From Sphingomicrobium nitratireducens (GTDB lineage Bacteria > Pseudomonadota > Alphaproteobacteria > Sphingomonadales > Sphingomonadaceae), in contig NZ_JANJZA010000001.1 in assembly GCF_026157035.1 (NCBI RefSeq), positions 1,343,001 through 1,407,000 on the forward strand: DNA of 64,000 nt. Direction: 5' to 3'. Below, in pieces: positions 42,939 through 52,954 of this stretch. Position 1 is the stretch's first letter, and each line of letters starts with the position of its first letter. A program made the translations under genes and the position numbers. The notes beneath the pieces are model-generated. The model did not search any database. It was not told where the DNA came from and saw nothing but the letters and a program-made list of their open reading frames with translations.

Positions 42939-43079
42939 TCAGTCGTCCTTCTTGGCGCCGGGCTTCTTGCGACGATTGGCGTAGAGCAGGGCCGCCGCGA
43001 TCGCTGCCGAGCCGATCCCGACGGCCACGCCAGCCTTCTTCAGCTTTGCGTTGCGGTCCTTCTTGGCGTCGTCGCTCAT
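42939..43079 (-). CDS. Small protein (46 residues) antisense between addB and addA
   Basis: Open frame on the minus strand: MSDDAKKDRNAKLKKAGVAV, then GIGSAAIAAALLYA and NRRKKPGAKKDD. It has a Lys-rich start, one Ala/Gly helix (about 17-34), and a basic end. GAGGACG lies at a ribosome-binding distance before the ATG. It fills nearly all of the addB-addA gap, and the layout resembles the small proteins at 32100 and 32450. Too short for routine calling; I think it is real because codon use and composition are that of a small membrane protein. Confidence 0.5.
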   Translation of the reverse strand: MSDDAKKDRNAKLKKAGVAVGIGSAAIAAALLYANRRKKPGAKKDD

Positions 43080-43162
43080 CGTCGTCCTCGTGAAATCGGT
43101 GGGGTGAAGGGCGATGTAGCCCGCTTTGCCGCCCGCGCAACCCCCCAGCCGGAGACGATGCG

Positions 43163-46100
43163 ATGAGCCGCCGCTGGAAGCAGTTGCCGACCCTCGAAGG
43201 GAACCAGGCGCTCGCGACCGATCCTGAGATCCACGCCGCGCTGTCGGCGTCGGCGGGAACGGGCAAGACCCACGTGCTCACCTCGCGCGTGCTGCGGCTG
43301 CTGCTGGGCGGGGTGGCGCCGGAATCGATCCTGTGCGTGACCTTCACCAAGGCGGCGGCCGCCGAAATGGCCAACCGCATCGGCATGCGTCTCGCGAGCT
43401 GGGCGCGGCTGAGCGATGCCAAGCTGGACATAGAACTGACGGCACTCGGCGAACCCCACGATGCGCCGACGCGCGAGCGGGCGCGGCGCCTGTTTGCGGC
43501 CGTGCTTGAGGCGCCGGGCGGCCTTCGCATCCAGACGGTGCATGCCTTCTCGCAAATGCTCCTTTCGGCCTTCCCGGCGGAAGCGGGGATTGCCTCGGGG
43601 CTGGAACCGCTCGACGAACGCGGCGAGGAGGATCTGGTGCGCCGCACACTGGCCGACGTGGCGTCGGACGCGGCCTCTTCCCCGCTTCCCGCCGACCGGC
43701 AGTTCCTCGAAGACCTCAAGGCGCTGAGCCTGAGGCTCGGCGAACAGGGCGCACAGGACTATCTGCGCGCCGCCGCACGGCATGGCGACGCGCTCGACCG
43801 CTTGCCCGCCGACGAAGAGATCGAAGGGAGCTTGCGCGACCTAGTCGGATTGCCCGAAGGCGATCTGGACGCGTGGCTCGCCGAATGCTGTCACGATGAC
43901 CGCTTCGACCGTGCGCTGTGCGAACGGCTGATCGCGGTCAATCGCGACTGGGGGACCAAGACGGGCGATGCGGTCGTCGAACGGATGACCGCCTGGCTCG
44001 ACCTGCCGCACGGCGAGCGGATGGCGGGCCTTGCCGAAATGGCCAAGGGCGTCGTCACGCAGGAAGGCCTCCCCGCCAAGTCACAGAAGGACCAGGAGGC
44101 GGCGCAGGCGCTGGCCGACCGCTGTGCGGAGCTTCAAGGCATGATGGCGCGTGCAGGGCTTGTCGCGGCGCAGGCGGCGGGGCTGCGCGCCGGGAGGCGG
44201 TTCGCGCGCGCTTATGCGGCGGCCAAGCGCGGGGCAGGGGTCGCGGATTTCGACGACCTCATCCGCTGGACCAAGGCGCTGCTCGCGCAGGACGGGATCG
44301 GCGACTGGGTGCGCTACAAGCTTGACGCGCGCATCGACCATGTCCTCGTGGACGAGGCGCAGGACACCAATGCCGACCAGTGGTCGATCATCCGCGCGAT
44401 GGTCGACGAATTTTTCTCGGGGCTCGACGAAGCCGAAGGTCGCTGGCGCACCCTGTTCATGGTCGGCGACTTCAAGCAGGCGATCTACGGGTTCCAGGGC
44501 ACCGATCCGCACCAGTTTCTCGCCGTGCGCGAGGAGTTCAAACGCAAGGCCGAAGCGCTCATGCAGGCTGCGGGCGAGGAGGACGAGCCGCGCACCTTCG
44601 CAGATCTCTCGATCGCCAAGAGCTATCGTTCCGCCGCACCGATCCTTGCGCTTACCGACCAGGTCGTCGCCGAACTGGGGCACGACGCGCTGGGGCTGCC
44701 CGAGCCGCCACCACCCCACGTCGCCGCCGATACCGACCTCAAGGGCCGTGTAGAGCTGTGGCCCGCCTTCGCGATCGAGGACGAGGAAGAGGGCGACAGC
44801 GAGGGCGAGGAGCGCTGGATGGACCTGCGCGATCGCAAGTTCGCCGACGCGCTCGCCGGGGCGATCAAGGCGATGGTCGATGGACAAAGCGGGGCCGCGC
44901 CCGTCCCGCCGGGCGACATCCTCGTCCTACTGCGCAAGCGCAGCGAACTCGCTTCGCTGATCGTCGCGCGTCTTTACAGCGCGCAGGTTCCGGTGGCGGG
45001 CGTCGACCGCCTGTTCCTGTCGCGTCCGCTCGCGGTACGCGACCTCGTCGCGGCGATGGCCTTCGCCTCGCAGCCCAATGACGATTTGACGCTCGCCTGC
45101 CTGCTGACCTCGCCGCTGATCGGGTGGGACCAGGATCAGCTCTACGATCTCGCGAAAAATAGAGGGAAAGTCCCGTTGTGGCGCGTGCTGCGCGACCGCA
45201 AGGCGGAGTTCTCGGAAGCCCATGCAGCCCTGTCCGGACTGCTTGCGGCGGCAGACTACCTCCCGCCCTCGGCCTATCTCGAACGTATATTGTCGGGGCC
45301 GCTACAGGGGCGGCGCAAATTGCTCGCGCGGCTCGGCGAGGAAGCGCGCGACCCGATCGACGAATTGCTCGCCTCGGCGCTCGATTTCGAGGCGAGCGAG
45401 ACGGGATCGCTCGACCGCTTTCTCCACTGGCTTTCGGGCAGCGACGTCGAGGTCAAGCGCGAGGCGGGCGAGGCGGGCAACGCGGTCCGGGTGATGACCG
45501 TCCACGGCGCCAAGGGGCTCGAGGCCCCGGTCGTGATCCTTGCCGATGCAGCCTACGACCCCGCCAAGATGGGGATGACGGGCACGCAGGTAACATTGCC
45601 CTTGCCCGAGATCGGCGAAATCCCGTTCGTGCGTCCGCGCAAGGAAGAGCGCTGTCCGCCGTTCGACGTGGCGATGGACGGGCTCAAGGAGGCCGAGCGC
45701 CAAGAGCATTGGCGTCTTCTTTACGTTGCCCTGACCCGCGCGGCGCGGCGACTGATCGTGACCGGAACCGCGCCCAAGGGTGGCAAGGACCTGCCCGCCG
45801 ACAGCTGGCTTTCCGTAGTCACCCGCGCGATGATGGCGGCCGGGGCCCATCCGCTCATCGCGCCGTGGGGCGCGGGCGGGCTGATGCTCGAGGGCGGGCA
45901 CAAGGCGGGCAAGGAGGCCAAGGCTCGCCGCGACCTCGATGCGCCGAGCCGTCCCGACTGGCTCGACCGCGCCGCCCCGCCCGAAGCGCGCCCGCCGCGC
46001 CCGCTCGCACCCTCGGCGATCGACGGGGAGAACACCGAGACTTTCCCGCCGCCGAGCCCTGACGATCTCGTCGCTGCCAGGCGCGGCATTCTCGTCCATG

Positions 46101-46543
46101 CGCTGCTGGAGCGGCTCCCACCCGTTGCACCGGACAGCAGGCGAAAAGCGGCACTGGCATGGCTCGAACATTCCGCCGGAGTCGAAGAGACGGGTCGGCG
46201 CGAGGACATGGCCGACGCCGCGCTGGCCGTCATCGAGGATCCTGCGCTCGCCGACCTGTTCGGCCCGCACTCGCTCGCCGAGGCACCGATCGCGGCGACG
46301 CTCGAGGACGGGCGCGTGATCGCCGGCACTGCCGATCGGCTGCTGGTCGCAGGGGAGCGGATCGTCGTCGTCGACTTCAAGACCGGGCGGTTCGTTCCGC
46401 AAACGATCACGGACGCGCCGCGCGCCCACGTTGCACAGATGGAGGCCTATGCGGCAGCACTCCGGCGCATCTTTCCGGGCCGGACGGTCGAAGCGCGCCT
46501 GCTCTACACCGCGGGTCCCAAGAGTCTTTCCGTCCCGACTTGA
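43163..46543 (+). CDS. addA: Double-strand break repair helicase AddA
   Basis: Superfamily 1 helicase/nuclease partner of AddB. In 1126 residues: Walker A ASAGTGKTHVL (30-40), LVDEAQDTNADQW for the DEAQ box, VGDFKQAIYGFQG, MTVHGAKGLEAPVV, and LLYVALTRAARRL are the helicase motifs; the C-terminal RecB-type nuclease ends with VVVDFKTG. Both helicase and nuclease parts look intact. The ATG at 43163 follows the addB gene after a 229-base stretch that holds the antisense small gene. trxA follows. Confidence 0.95.
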   Translation: MSRRWKQLPTLEGNQALATDPEIHAALSASAGTGKTHVLTSRVLRLLLGGVAPESILCVTFTKAAAAEMANRIGMRLASWARLSDAKLDIELTALGEPHDAPTRERARRLFAAVLEAPGGLRIQTVHAFSQMLLSAFPAEAGIASGLEPLDERGEEDLVRRTLADVASDAASSPLPADRQFLEDLKALSLRLGEQGAQDYLRAAARHGDALDRLPADEEIEGSLRDLVGLPEGDLDAWLAECCHDDRFDRALCERLIAVNRDWGTKTGDAVVERMTAWLDLPHGERMAGLAEMAKGVVTQEGLPAKSQKDQEAAQALADRCAELQGMMARAGLVAAQAAGLRAGRRFARAYAAAKRGAGVADFDDLIRWTKALLAQDGIGDWVRYKLDARIDHVLVDEAQDTNADQWSIIRAMVDEFFSGLDEAEGRWRTLFMVGDFKQAIYGFQGTDPHQFLAVREEFKRKAEALMQAAGEEDEPRTFADLSIAKSYRSAAPILALTDQVVAELGHDALGLPEPPPPHVAADTDLKGRVELWPAFAIEDEEEGDSEGEERWMDLRDRKFADALAGAIKAMVDGQSGAAPVPPGDILVLLRKRSELASLIVARLYSAQVPVAGVDRLFLSRPLAVRDLVAAMAFASQPNDDLTLACLLTSPLIGWDQDQLYDLAKNRGKVPLWRVLRDRKAEFSEAHAALSGLLAAADYLPPSAYLERILSGPLQGRRKLLARLGEEARDPIDELLASALDFEASETGSLDRFLHWLSGSDVEVKREAGEAGNAVRVMTVHGAKGLEAPVVILADAAYDPAKMGMTGTQVTLPLPEIGEIPFVRPRKEERCPPFDVAMDGLKEAERQEHWRLLYVALTRAARRLIVTGTAPKGGKDLPADSWLSVVTRAMMAAGAHPLIAPWGAGGLMLEGGHKAGKEAKARRDLDAPSRPDWLDRAAPPEARPPRPLAPSAIDGENTETFPPPSPDDLVAARRGILVHALLERLPPVAPDSRRKAALAWLEHSAGVEETGRREDMADAALAVIEDPALADLFGPHSLAEAPIAATLEDGRVIAGTADRLLVAGERIVVVDFKTGRFVPQTITDAPRAHVAQMEAYAAALRRIFPGRTVEARLLYTAGPKSLSVPT

Positions 46544-46602
46544 GCCGGAGCGGCAACGCCCCCATATGCGTTGGCGAACCGATATTTGCTGAAAGGATCA
46601 TC

Positions 46603-46923
46603 ATGGCGACCAAAGCCGTCACCGACCAGAATTTCGAAAGCGACGTCCTCTCGTCCGACAAGCCCGTCCTCGTGGATTTCTGGGCCGAATGGTGTGGTCC
46701 GTGTCGCATGATCGCGCCGGCGCTCGAGGAAATCAGCGAGGCTCTGGGCGAGAAGGTGACTATCGCCAAGATCAACATCGATGAGAATCCGGAGACTCCG
46801 GGCAAGTATGGCGTGCGCGGCATCCCCACGATGCTTCTCTTCAAGAACGGGGAGGCCGTCGCGCAGAAGGTCGGTGCAGCCCCGCGCGGCGCGATCCAGG
46901 AGTGGCTCGAAGGCCAGCTCTGA
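46603..46923 (+). CDS. trxA: Thioredoxin
   Basis: Protein disulfide reductase of 106 residues with active site WCGPCRM (Cys31, Cys34), the cis-proline in GIPTML, and a normal thioredoxin-fold length. ATG follows GAAAGGATCATC. It closes the ahcY/divL-to-trxA run; 60 bases separate it from addA. Its likely reductase partner is not defined; the thioredoxin-reductase-like gene at 22458 is one candidate by chemistry only. Confidence 0.95.
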   Translation: MATKAVTDQNFESDVLSSDKPVLVDFWAEWCGPCRMIAPALEEISEALGEKVTIAKINIDENPETPGKYGVRGIPTMLLFKNGEAVAQKVGAAPRGAIQEWLEGQL

Positions 46924-46957
46924 GCCGATTCGAGGGCCGCTAAGGGCCTGCAATCGA

Positions 46958-46986
46958 TTGACGAAGAGGGGGCGCGATCCTACATC
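46958..46986 (+). promoter_or_regulatory. Possible promoter of secA
   Basis: TTGACG at 46958-46963 and TACATC at 46981-46986 with a 17-base spacer. The same stretch also forms a hairpin, so promoter and terminator readings overlap. Confidence 0.3.
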
Positions 46987-46999
46987 GCGCCCCGTCTTT
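46969..46999 (+). terminator. Hairpin after trxA
   Basis: GGGGCGCGAT (46969-46978) pairs perfectly with ATCGCGCCCC (46984-46993) around a 5-base loop; GTCTTT follows, a weak T tract. Confidence 0.6.
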
Positions 47000-47056
47000 C
47001 ACGCGCGCGGGCGCATGGAAGCGCTTGTCCTTGCCCGCGCCGCATAGGGAAATTTC

Positions 47057-49801
47057 ATGTTCGCCAACCTTGCCAAGTCCATTTTCGGTTCGGCCAACGA
47101 CCGCCATGTCGCCAAGCTTCAGCGGATCGTCGACCGGATCAACGCCTTCGAGCCGACCATCGAGGCGCTGACCGATGAAGAACTGACCGACCAGACCCGC
47201 AAGTTCCGCGAACGCCTCGAGGGCGGCGAGACGCTCGACGACCTGCTTCCCGAAGCCTTCGCGACCGTCCGCGAGGCGGCCAAGCGCACGCTCGGCCAGC
47301 GCCACTACGACGTCCAGATGATCGGCGGCATCGCGCTCCATCGCGGCGAGATCGCCGAGATGCGCACGGGCGAGGGCAAGACGCTGGTCGCCACGCTCGC
47401 AGCCTATCTCAACGCGCTGCCCGGCAAGGGCGTTCACGTCGTCACCGTCAACGATTACCTCGCCACCCGCGACGCGGAGTGGATGGGGCAGATCTACCGC
47501 TTCTTGGGCCTGACGGTCGGCACGATCGTGCCCAACCTGTCGGATCAGCAGCGCCGCGACGCCTACGCCGCCGATATTACCTACGCGACCAACAACGAAC
47601 TCGGCTTCGACTATCTTCGCGACAATATGAAGATGAGCCGCAAGCAGATGGTGCAGCCGCCCTTCAATTTCGCGATCGTCGACGAGGTCGATTCGATCCT
47701 GATCGACGAGGCGCGCACCCCGCTCATCATCTCCGGCCCGACCGACGACAAGGCCGACCTCTACACGGCGGTCGATCTGCTCGTGAAGCGGCTCGAGCCG
47801 GCCGACTACGAGCAGGACGAGAAGCAGCGCAGCGTCGTCCTGACCGAGGAAGGCACCGAAAAGGTCGAGCGCCTGCTCGAAGCCGAGGGGTTGATCGAGG
47901 GCGGCAACCTCTACGACGTCGCCAACACGCAAGTCGTCCATCACGTCAATCAGGCGCTCAAGGCCAACGTCCAGTTCAAGAAGGACACGGATTACATCGT
48001 CAAGGACGACAAGGTCGTCATCATCGACGAGTTCACCGGCCGCATGATGGACGGACGCCGCTGGTCCGACGGTCTCCACCAGGCGGTCGAAGCCAAGGAA
48101 GGCGTCCAGATCCAGCCCGAGAACCAGACACTCGCCTCGATCACCTTCCAGAACTATTTCCGCATGTACCCCAAGCTGTCCGGTATGACGGGGACCGCGC
48201 TCACCGAGGCGCCCGAATTCTTCGACATCTACAAGATGCACGTCACCTCGATCCCGACCCATGTCGAGGTGCAGCGGGTCGACGAGGACGATGAATTCTA
48301 CAAGAATATCAAGGACAAGTTCGCCGCTATTGCGAAAGAGATCAAGCATCGCCAGCAGCTCGGTCAGCCCGTGCTGGTGGGCACGGTTTCGATCGAGAAG
48401 TCCGAGATGCTGTCCGAATTCCTCCAGCAGGAGGGGATCGAGCACAAGGTCCTGAACGCGCGTTTTCACGAGACCGAGGCGCATATCGTCGCGCAGGCGG
48501 GCCGGATCGGTGCGGTCACCGTGTCGACCAACATGGCCGGCCGCGGCACCGACATCCAGCTCGGTGGCAACGTCGAGTTCCGCGTCGACGACGAGCTTGC
48601 CGACATGGAAGAAGGCCCCCAGCGCGATGCCGCAATCGAGCGCATCAAGGCCGAGGTCGAGGCCGAGCGCCAGAAGGTCCGCGAACTGGGCGGCCTGTTC
48701 GTGCTCGGCACCGAGCGCCACGAGAGCCGCCGCATCGACAACCAGCTGCGCGGCCGTTCGGGTCGCCAGGGCGATCCGGGTCTGTCGCGCTTCTACCTCT
48801 CGCTTGACGACGATTTGCTCCGCATCTTCGGGCCGCAGACCGCCTTCGCGCGCCTGATGAACAAGAATCTGGAAGATGGGGAGGCGATCACCCACCCGTG
48901 GATTTCCAAGGCGATCGAGACCGCGCAGAAGAAGGTCGAGGCGCGCAACTACGACATCCGCAAGCAGGTCGTCGAATATGATGACGTCATGAACGACCAG
49001 CGCAAGGTGATCTACGCCCAGCGCGAGGAAGTGATGGACGCCGACCATGTCTCCGACGTGGTCGAGGACATGCGCGCCGACACGATTGCGGGCCTCGTCA
49101 CCCACAGCTGCCCGCCGGGGAGTTTCCCCGAGCAGTGGGACATTGCCGGCCTCAAGGAAGGTGTCGCCGACGTGCTTGGCATGGACGTCCCGATCGAACA
49201 GTGGACCGAGGAAGAGGAGGTCGACCAGGAGATCTTCGTCCAGCGCCTCGCCGACCTGTGCGACCAGCAAATGAAGGCGAAGCTCGACGGGCTGGAACAT
49301 TCGCGCTGGCAGGATGCCGAAAAGTCGGTGCTGCTCCAGGCGATCGACCATAACTGGAAGGAACATCTGGCGACGCTCGACGCCCTGCGCCAGTCCATCG
49401 GCCTGAGGTCCTATGCCCAGAAGAAGCCGATCGACGAGTACAAGCAGGAAGCGTTCATGCTGTTCGAGCGACTGCTGGTGACGATCCGCGAGGAAGTGAC
49501 CCGCACGCTGATGCGTGCGCGCATCGAGGTCGAGCCGCCCGTCGCGCCGCCGCCTCCGCCGCCGCTGCCCGATTTCATCACCTCGCACATCGACCCCTTC
49601 TCGGGTGATGACGACAGCGCTGACATCGACGCCGAGACCGGCGCGATCCTGTCGAGCCTGCCGCCGCGCCAGACTCCGCGACCGGAATTGCCGGAAGACA
49701 AGCTTCGCGAAGGCGCGATGCCCGCGCCCGAAAGCCGCAACGCTCCGTGTCCTTGTGGCTCGGGACGCAAGTACAAGCATTGCCACGGCGCTCTCGTCTG
49801 A
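47057..49801 (+). CDS. secA: Protein translocase subunit SecA
   Basis: ATPase that drives secretory proteins through SecYEG. The 914-residue protein has Walker A in [17 protein letters not shown], Walker [41 protein letters not shown] and the C-terminal zinc-binding end [16 protein letters not shown]. Length is normal. A Pro-rich linker ([13 protein letters not shown]) precedes the zinc end. putA starts 11 bases after its stop. A very long open frame on the other strand is a by-product of base composition. Confidence 0.97.
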   Translation: MFANLAKSIFGSANDRHVAKLQRIVDRINAFEPTIEALTDEELTDQTRKFRERLEGGETLDDLLPEAFATVREAAKRTLGQRHYDVQMIGGIALHRGEIAEMRTGEGKTLVATLAAYLNALPGKGVHVVTVNDYLATRDAEWMGQIYRFLGLTVGTIVPNLSDQQRRDAYAADITYATNNELGFDYLRDNMKMSRKQMVQPPFNFAIVDEVDSILIDEARTPLIISGPTDDKADLYTAVDLLVKRLEPADYEQDEKQRSVVLTEEGTEKVERLLEAEGLIEGGNLYDVANTQVVHHVNQALKANVQFKKDTDYIVKDDKVVIIDEFTGRMMDGRRWSDGLHQAVEAKEGVQIQPENQTLASITFQNYFRMYPKLSGMTGTALTEAPEFFDIYKMHVTSIPTHVEVQRVDEDDEFYKNIKDKFAAIAKEIKHRQQLGQPVLVGTVSIEKSEMLSEFLQQEGIEHKVLNARFHETEAHIVAQAGRIGAVTVSTNMAGRGTDIQLGGNVEFRVDDELADMEEGPQRDAAIERIKAEVEAERQKVRELGGLFVLGTERHESRRIDNQLRGRSGRQGDPGLSRFYLSLDDDLLRIFGPQTAFARLMNKNLEDGEAITHPWISKAIETAQKKVEARNYDIRKQVVEYDDVMNDQRKVIYAQREEVMDADHVSDVVEDMRADTIAGLVTHSCPPGSFPEQWDIAGLKEGVADVLGMDVPIEQWTEEEEVDQEIFVQRLADLCDQQMKAKLDGLEHSRWQDAEKSVLLQAIDHNWKEHLATLDALRQSIGLRSYAQKKPIDEYKQEAFMLFERLLVTIREEVTRTLMRARIEVEPPVAPPPPPPLPDFITSHIDPFSGDDDSADIDAETGAILSSLPPRQTPRPELPEDKLREGAMPAPESRNAPCPCGSGRKYKHCHGALV

Positions 49802-49812
49802 GGATTGAAGTC

Positions 49813-52800
49813 ATGATCGATCGCACTGCGCTTCGTCGGGTCTATCGGGCGGAGGAGAACGCGCTCGTCCACAAGCGGATCGAGGAAGCGCGCCTCTCCG
49901 AAGGCCAGCGGCGCGAAGCTGCGGCAATGGCGCGCAGCCTCGTCTCGGCGGTCCGCGAACACAAGGCGGCCGGGATCGATGCCTTCATGCAGGCCTACGA
50001 CCTCGGATCCGACGAGGGGATCGCACTGATGTGCCTCGCCGAAGCACTGCTGCGCGTTCCCGATGCCGAAACCGCCGACGACCTTATTGCCGACAAGCTG
50101 GCCGGCCCCGACTGGGCCGAGAAGATGGGGCGATCCAAGTCGACCTTCGTCAACGCGGCGACCTTCTCGCTGCTGCTGACGGGCGAAGTGCTCGAAGCCG
50201 CCAACGACCGCAGTTCGAACTGGCAGGCCGCCATCGGCCGAGCGGTCGGGCGCCTCGGCGAACCGGTCATCCGCACCGCGGTCAATCAAGCGATGAAGAT
50301 CCTTGGCAAGCAGTTCGTGTTCGGCCGCACGATCGACGAAGCCTTGAAGCGCGCAAAACCCGAGCGAAAGCGCGGCATCCAACACAGTTTCGACATGCTC
50401 GGCGAGGCGGCCAAGACGTTTTCGGACGCCAAGCGCTATGCCGCCGCGTACGAGGCCGCGATCGACCGGCTCGGCACCGAAGCGCGCGACGAGCCCGGCT
50501 TCAAGGCCTCGCCCGGCATCTCGGTCAAGTTGTCGGCGCTCCACCCGCGCTACGAATGGAGCCATGCCGAGGAAGCCAAGGCCGTGATCGTGCCGGTGCT
50601 GCGCGCGCTATGCGTCAAGGCGGCCGCAGCGGACGTCCACCTGACGGTCGACGCTGAAGAGGCCGACCGGCTCGAGCTCTCGCTCGACATCATCGAGGCG
50701 ATCGCGAGCGACGACGCGTTGTTCGAAGGCGGTTGGGAAGGCTTCGGTCTTGCCATCCAGGCCTACCAGAAACGCGGGATCGAGACGGTCCGCTGGGCAG
50801 CCGAACTCGCACGCAAGCATGGCCGCAAAGTGTTCGTTCGCCTCGTCAAGGGCGCCTATTGGGACACCGAGATCAAGGCGGCGCAAGTCGCGGGGCTGGG
50901 CGACTATCCGGTCTTCACCCGCAAGATCGCGACCGACGTCTCCTATCTCGCCTGCGCCAGGGAACTGCTCGCCGCAAGCGACGCCATCTACCCGGCGTTC
51001 GCGACCCACAACGCCAACACGATCGCCGCAATCAAGGCGCTCGCGGGCCCACGCAAGGGTGCACCCGGGTTCGAGTTCCAGCGGCTCCACGGCATGGGCG
51101 CCGAGCTTTACGACGAACTCGCCAAGCTCGAGGAAGGAATCGGCGAGGCGGCGACCCCGGTGCGCATCTACGCGCCCGTCGGCAGCCACAAGGAGCTGCT
51201 CGCCTACCTCGTGCGCCGCCTGCTCGAGAACGGTGCCAATTCCTCCTTCGTCAATCGCGTGGCCGACGAGAACCTGGACGTCGAGGAGCTGGTGCGCGAT
51301 CCGGTCAGCGAGCTCGAGATGCTCGAACCCAAGCGCAATCCGATGATCCCGCTGCCCGACGAGATCTTCGGCCCCGGCCGCAAGAACAGTGCGGGTCTCG
51401 ACCTGTCCGATCCCCTCAAGCGCGACGAGATCATGGCGCGTCTGAAGTCGCTTTCGAGCGCGACCTACGAAGCGATTCCGACCGAACCGGCGGTAGGCGA
51501 GCATCCCATCCGCCGCATCACCAGCCCGCACGACGACCGGATCGAGGTCGGCATCGCGCACGAGGCGACCGAAGGCGCGATCGACCGCGCCATGGCCGCC
51601 GCGGCCGAAGCGCAGCGCGACTGGGACGCGTTGGGCGGCGAGGAGCGTGCACGGCGCCTCGATCGCGCTGCCGACCTGTTCGAGGCGCATCGCGACACGC
51701 TCTTCTCGCTGTGCATTCGCGAGGCGGGCAAGACGCTTCCCGATGCGATCCTCGAGGTTCGCGAGGCGATCGACTTCCTGCGTTATTACGCCTCCGAGGC
51801 GCGCGCCAAGTTCACCCATGCGACCCCGCTGCCGGGGCCGACCGGCGAGCATAACGAGCTGCGCCTACATGGACGCGGCGTGTGGGTGTGCATCTCGCCG
51901 TGGAATTTTCCGCTGGCGATCTTCACCGGTCCCGTGGCTGCGGCGCTCGCGGCGGGCAACGCGGTGATGGCCAAGCCCGCCGAACAGACCCCGCTGATCG
52001 CGGCCAAGGCGATCGAGTTGATGCACGAGGCGGGTATTCCCAAGGCCGTGTGCCAGCTGATGCCCGGCGACGGGCGCGTCGGCGGCTTGCTGACCGGCCA
52101 CCCACTGACCGCCGGCGTGGCCTTCACCGGCTCGACCGACACGGCGCGCCTGATCGCCCGCTCGCTCGCGGAACGCTCTTCGGGTCCGATCGTCCCGCTG
52201 ATTGCCGAGACCGGCGGACAGAACGCAATGATCGTCGACAGCTCCGCGCTCCCCGAACAGGTGACGCGCGATGTCGTGGCGTCGTCGTTCCAGTCGGCGG
52301 GCCAGCGCTGCTCGGCGTTGCGCGTCCTCTACATCCAGGACGACGTCGCCGACGACATGATCCGCATGATCGGCGGCGCGATGGAGGCGCTCCATATCGG
52401 CGATCCGCGAGAACTCGACACCGATGTCGGCCCGGTCATCGATGCCGCCGCGCGCCAGGCGCTGCGCCGTCACCTCGACTGGCTCGACCACCACGCCAAG
52501 CGCATCATGCGCCGTGACATTCCGGAGGAAATGGACGCGTTCGGCTATTTCGTGCCGCCTGCGATGTACGAGATCGAAGCGCTCGACCAGCTGACGAGCG
52601 AGAATTTCGGGCCGATCCTCCACGTCATCCGCTGGAAGGCGGGCGAGCTCGACAAGGTGATCGGCCAGATCAACGCGACCGGTTACGGCCTCACCCTCGG
52701 CCTGCAGAGCCGGATCGAGAGCACGCGCCGCTACGTCGAGGCCAATGCGCGGGTCGGCAACCTGTACGTTAACCGCAACCAGATCGGCGCGGTGGTCGAA

Positions 52801-52953
52801 AGCCAGCCATTCGGTGGCGAAGGCCTGTCGGGCACCGGTCCCAAGGCGGGCGGCCCGCATTATGTCGAGCGCTTCGCGACCGAGCGCGTGACCTGCATCG
52901 ACACCACCGCGGCGGGCGGCAATGCGAGCCTGATGGCGGCCATCGAGGGATAG
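49813..52953 (+). CDS. putA: Bifunctional proline dehydrogenase / L-glutamate gamma-semialdehyde dehydrogenase PutA
   Basis: Oxidises proline to glutamate in two steps. In 1046 residues, an alpha-helical arm region precedes the FAD-dependent proline dehydrogenase barrel (about 120-470, with LVKGAYWDTEIKAAQ), and the aldehyde dehydrogenase domain (about 555-1040) has Glu799 in AETGGQNAM and catalytic Cys833 in GQRCSALR, 34 residues apart as expected. There is no ribbon-helix-helix domain at the N-terminus, so it is not a DNA-binding PutA. ATG 49813. It reads out of secA and into an unknown gene after one base. Confidence 0.95.
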   Translation: MIDRTALRRVYRAEENALVHKRIEEARLSEGQRREAAAMARSLVSAVREHKAAGIDAFMQAYDLGSDEGIALMCLAEALLRVPDAETADDLIADKLAGPDWAEKMGRSKSTFVNAATFSLLLTGEVLEAANDRSSNWQAAIGRAVGRLGEPVIRTAVNQAMKILGKQFVFGRTIDEALKRAKPERKRGIQHSFDMLGEAAKTFSDAKRYAAAYEAAIDRLGTEARDEPGFKASPGISVKLSALHPRYEWSHAEEAKAVIVPVLRALCVKAAAADVHLTVDAEEADRLELSLDIIEAIASDDALFEGGWEGFGLAIQAYQKRGIETVRWAAELARKHGRKVFVRLVKGAYWDTEIKAAQVAGLGDYPVFTRKIATDVSYLACARELLAASDAIYPAFATHNANTIAAIKALAGPRKGAPGFEFQRLHGMGAELYDELAKLEEGIGEAATPVRIYAPVGSHKELLAYLVRRLLENGANSSFVNRVADENLDVEELVRDPVSELEMLEPKRNPMIPLPDEIFGPGRKNSAGLDLSDPLKRDEIMARLKSLSSATYEAIPTEPAVGEHPIRRITSPHDDRIEVGIAHEATEGAIDRAMAAAAEAQRDWDALGGEERARRLDRAADLFEAHRDTLFSLCIREAGKTLPDAILEVREAIDFLRYYASEARAKFTHATPLPGPTGEHNELRLHGRGVWVCISPWNFPLAIFTGPVAAALAAGNAVMAKPAEQTPLIAAKAIELMHEAGIPKAVCQLMPGDGRVGGLLTGHPLTAGVAFTGSTDTARLIARSLAERSSGPIVPLIAETGGQNAMIVDSSALPEQVTRDVVASSFQSAGQRCSALRVLYIQDDVADDMIRMIGGAMEALHIGDPRELDTDVGPVIDAAARQALRRHLDWLDHHAKRIMRRDIPEEMDAFGYFVPPAMYEIEALDQLTSENFGPILHVIRWKAGELDKVIGQINATGYGLTLGLQSRIESTRRYVEANARVGNLYVNRNQIGAVVESQPFGGEGLSGTGPKAGGPHYVERFATERVTCIDTTAAGGNASLMAAIEG

Positions 52954-52954
52954 G

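Noticed and set aside
42915-43166. Plus-strand open frame over the addB-addA gap
   Set aside because: It overlaps both addB and addA and has no ribosome-binding site; the minus-strand small gene in the same place has one and a coherent composition.
46940-49786. Open frame of 948 codons opposite secA
   Set aside because: Same cause; the sequence is low-complexity Asp/Val/Leu/Arg, mirroring secA codons.
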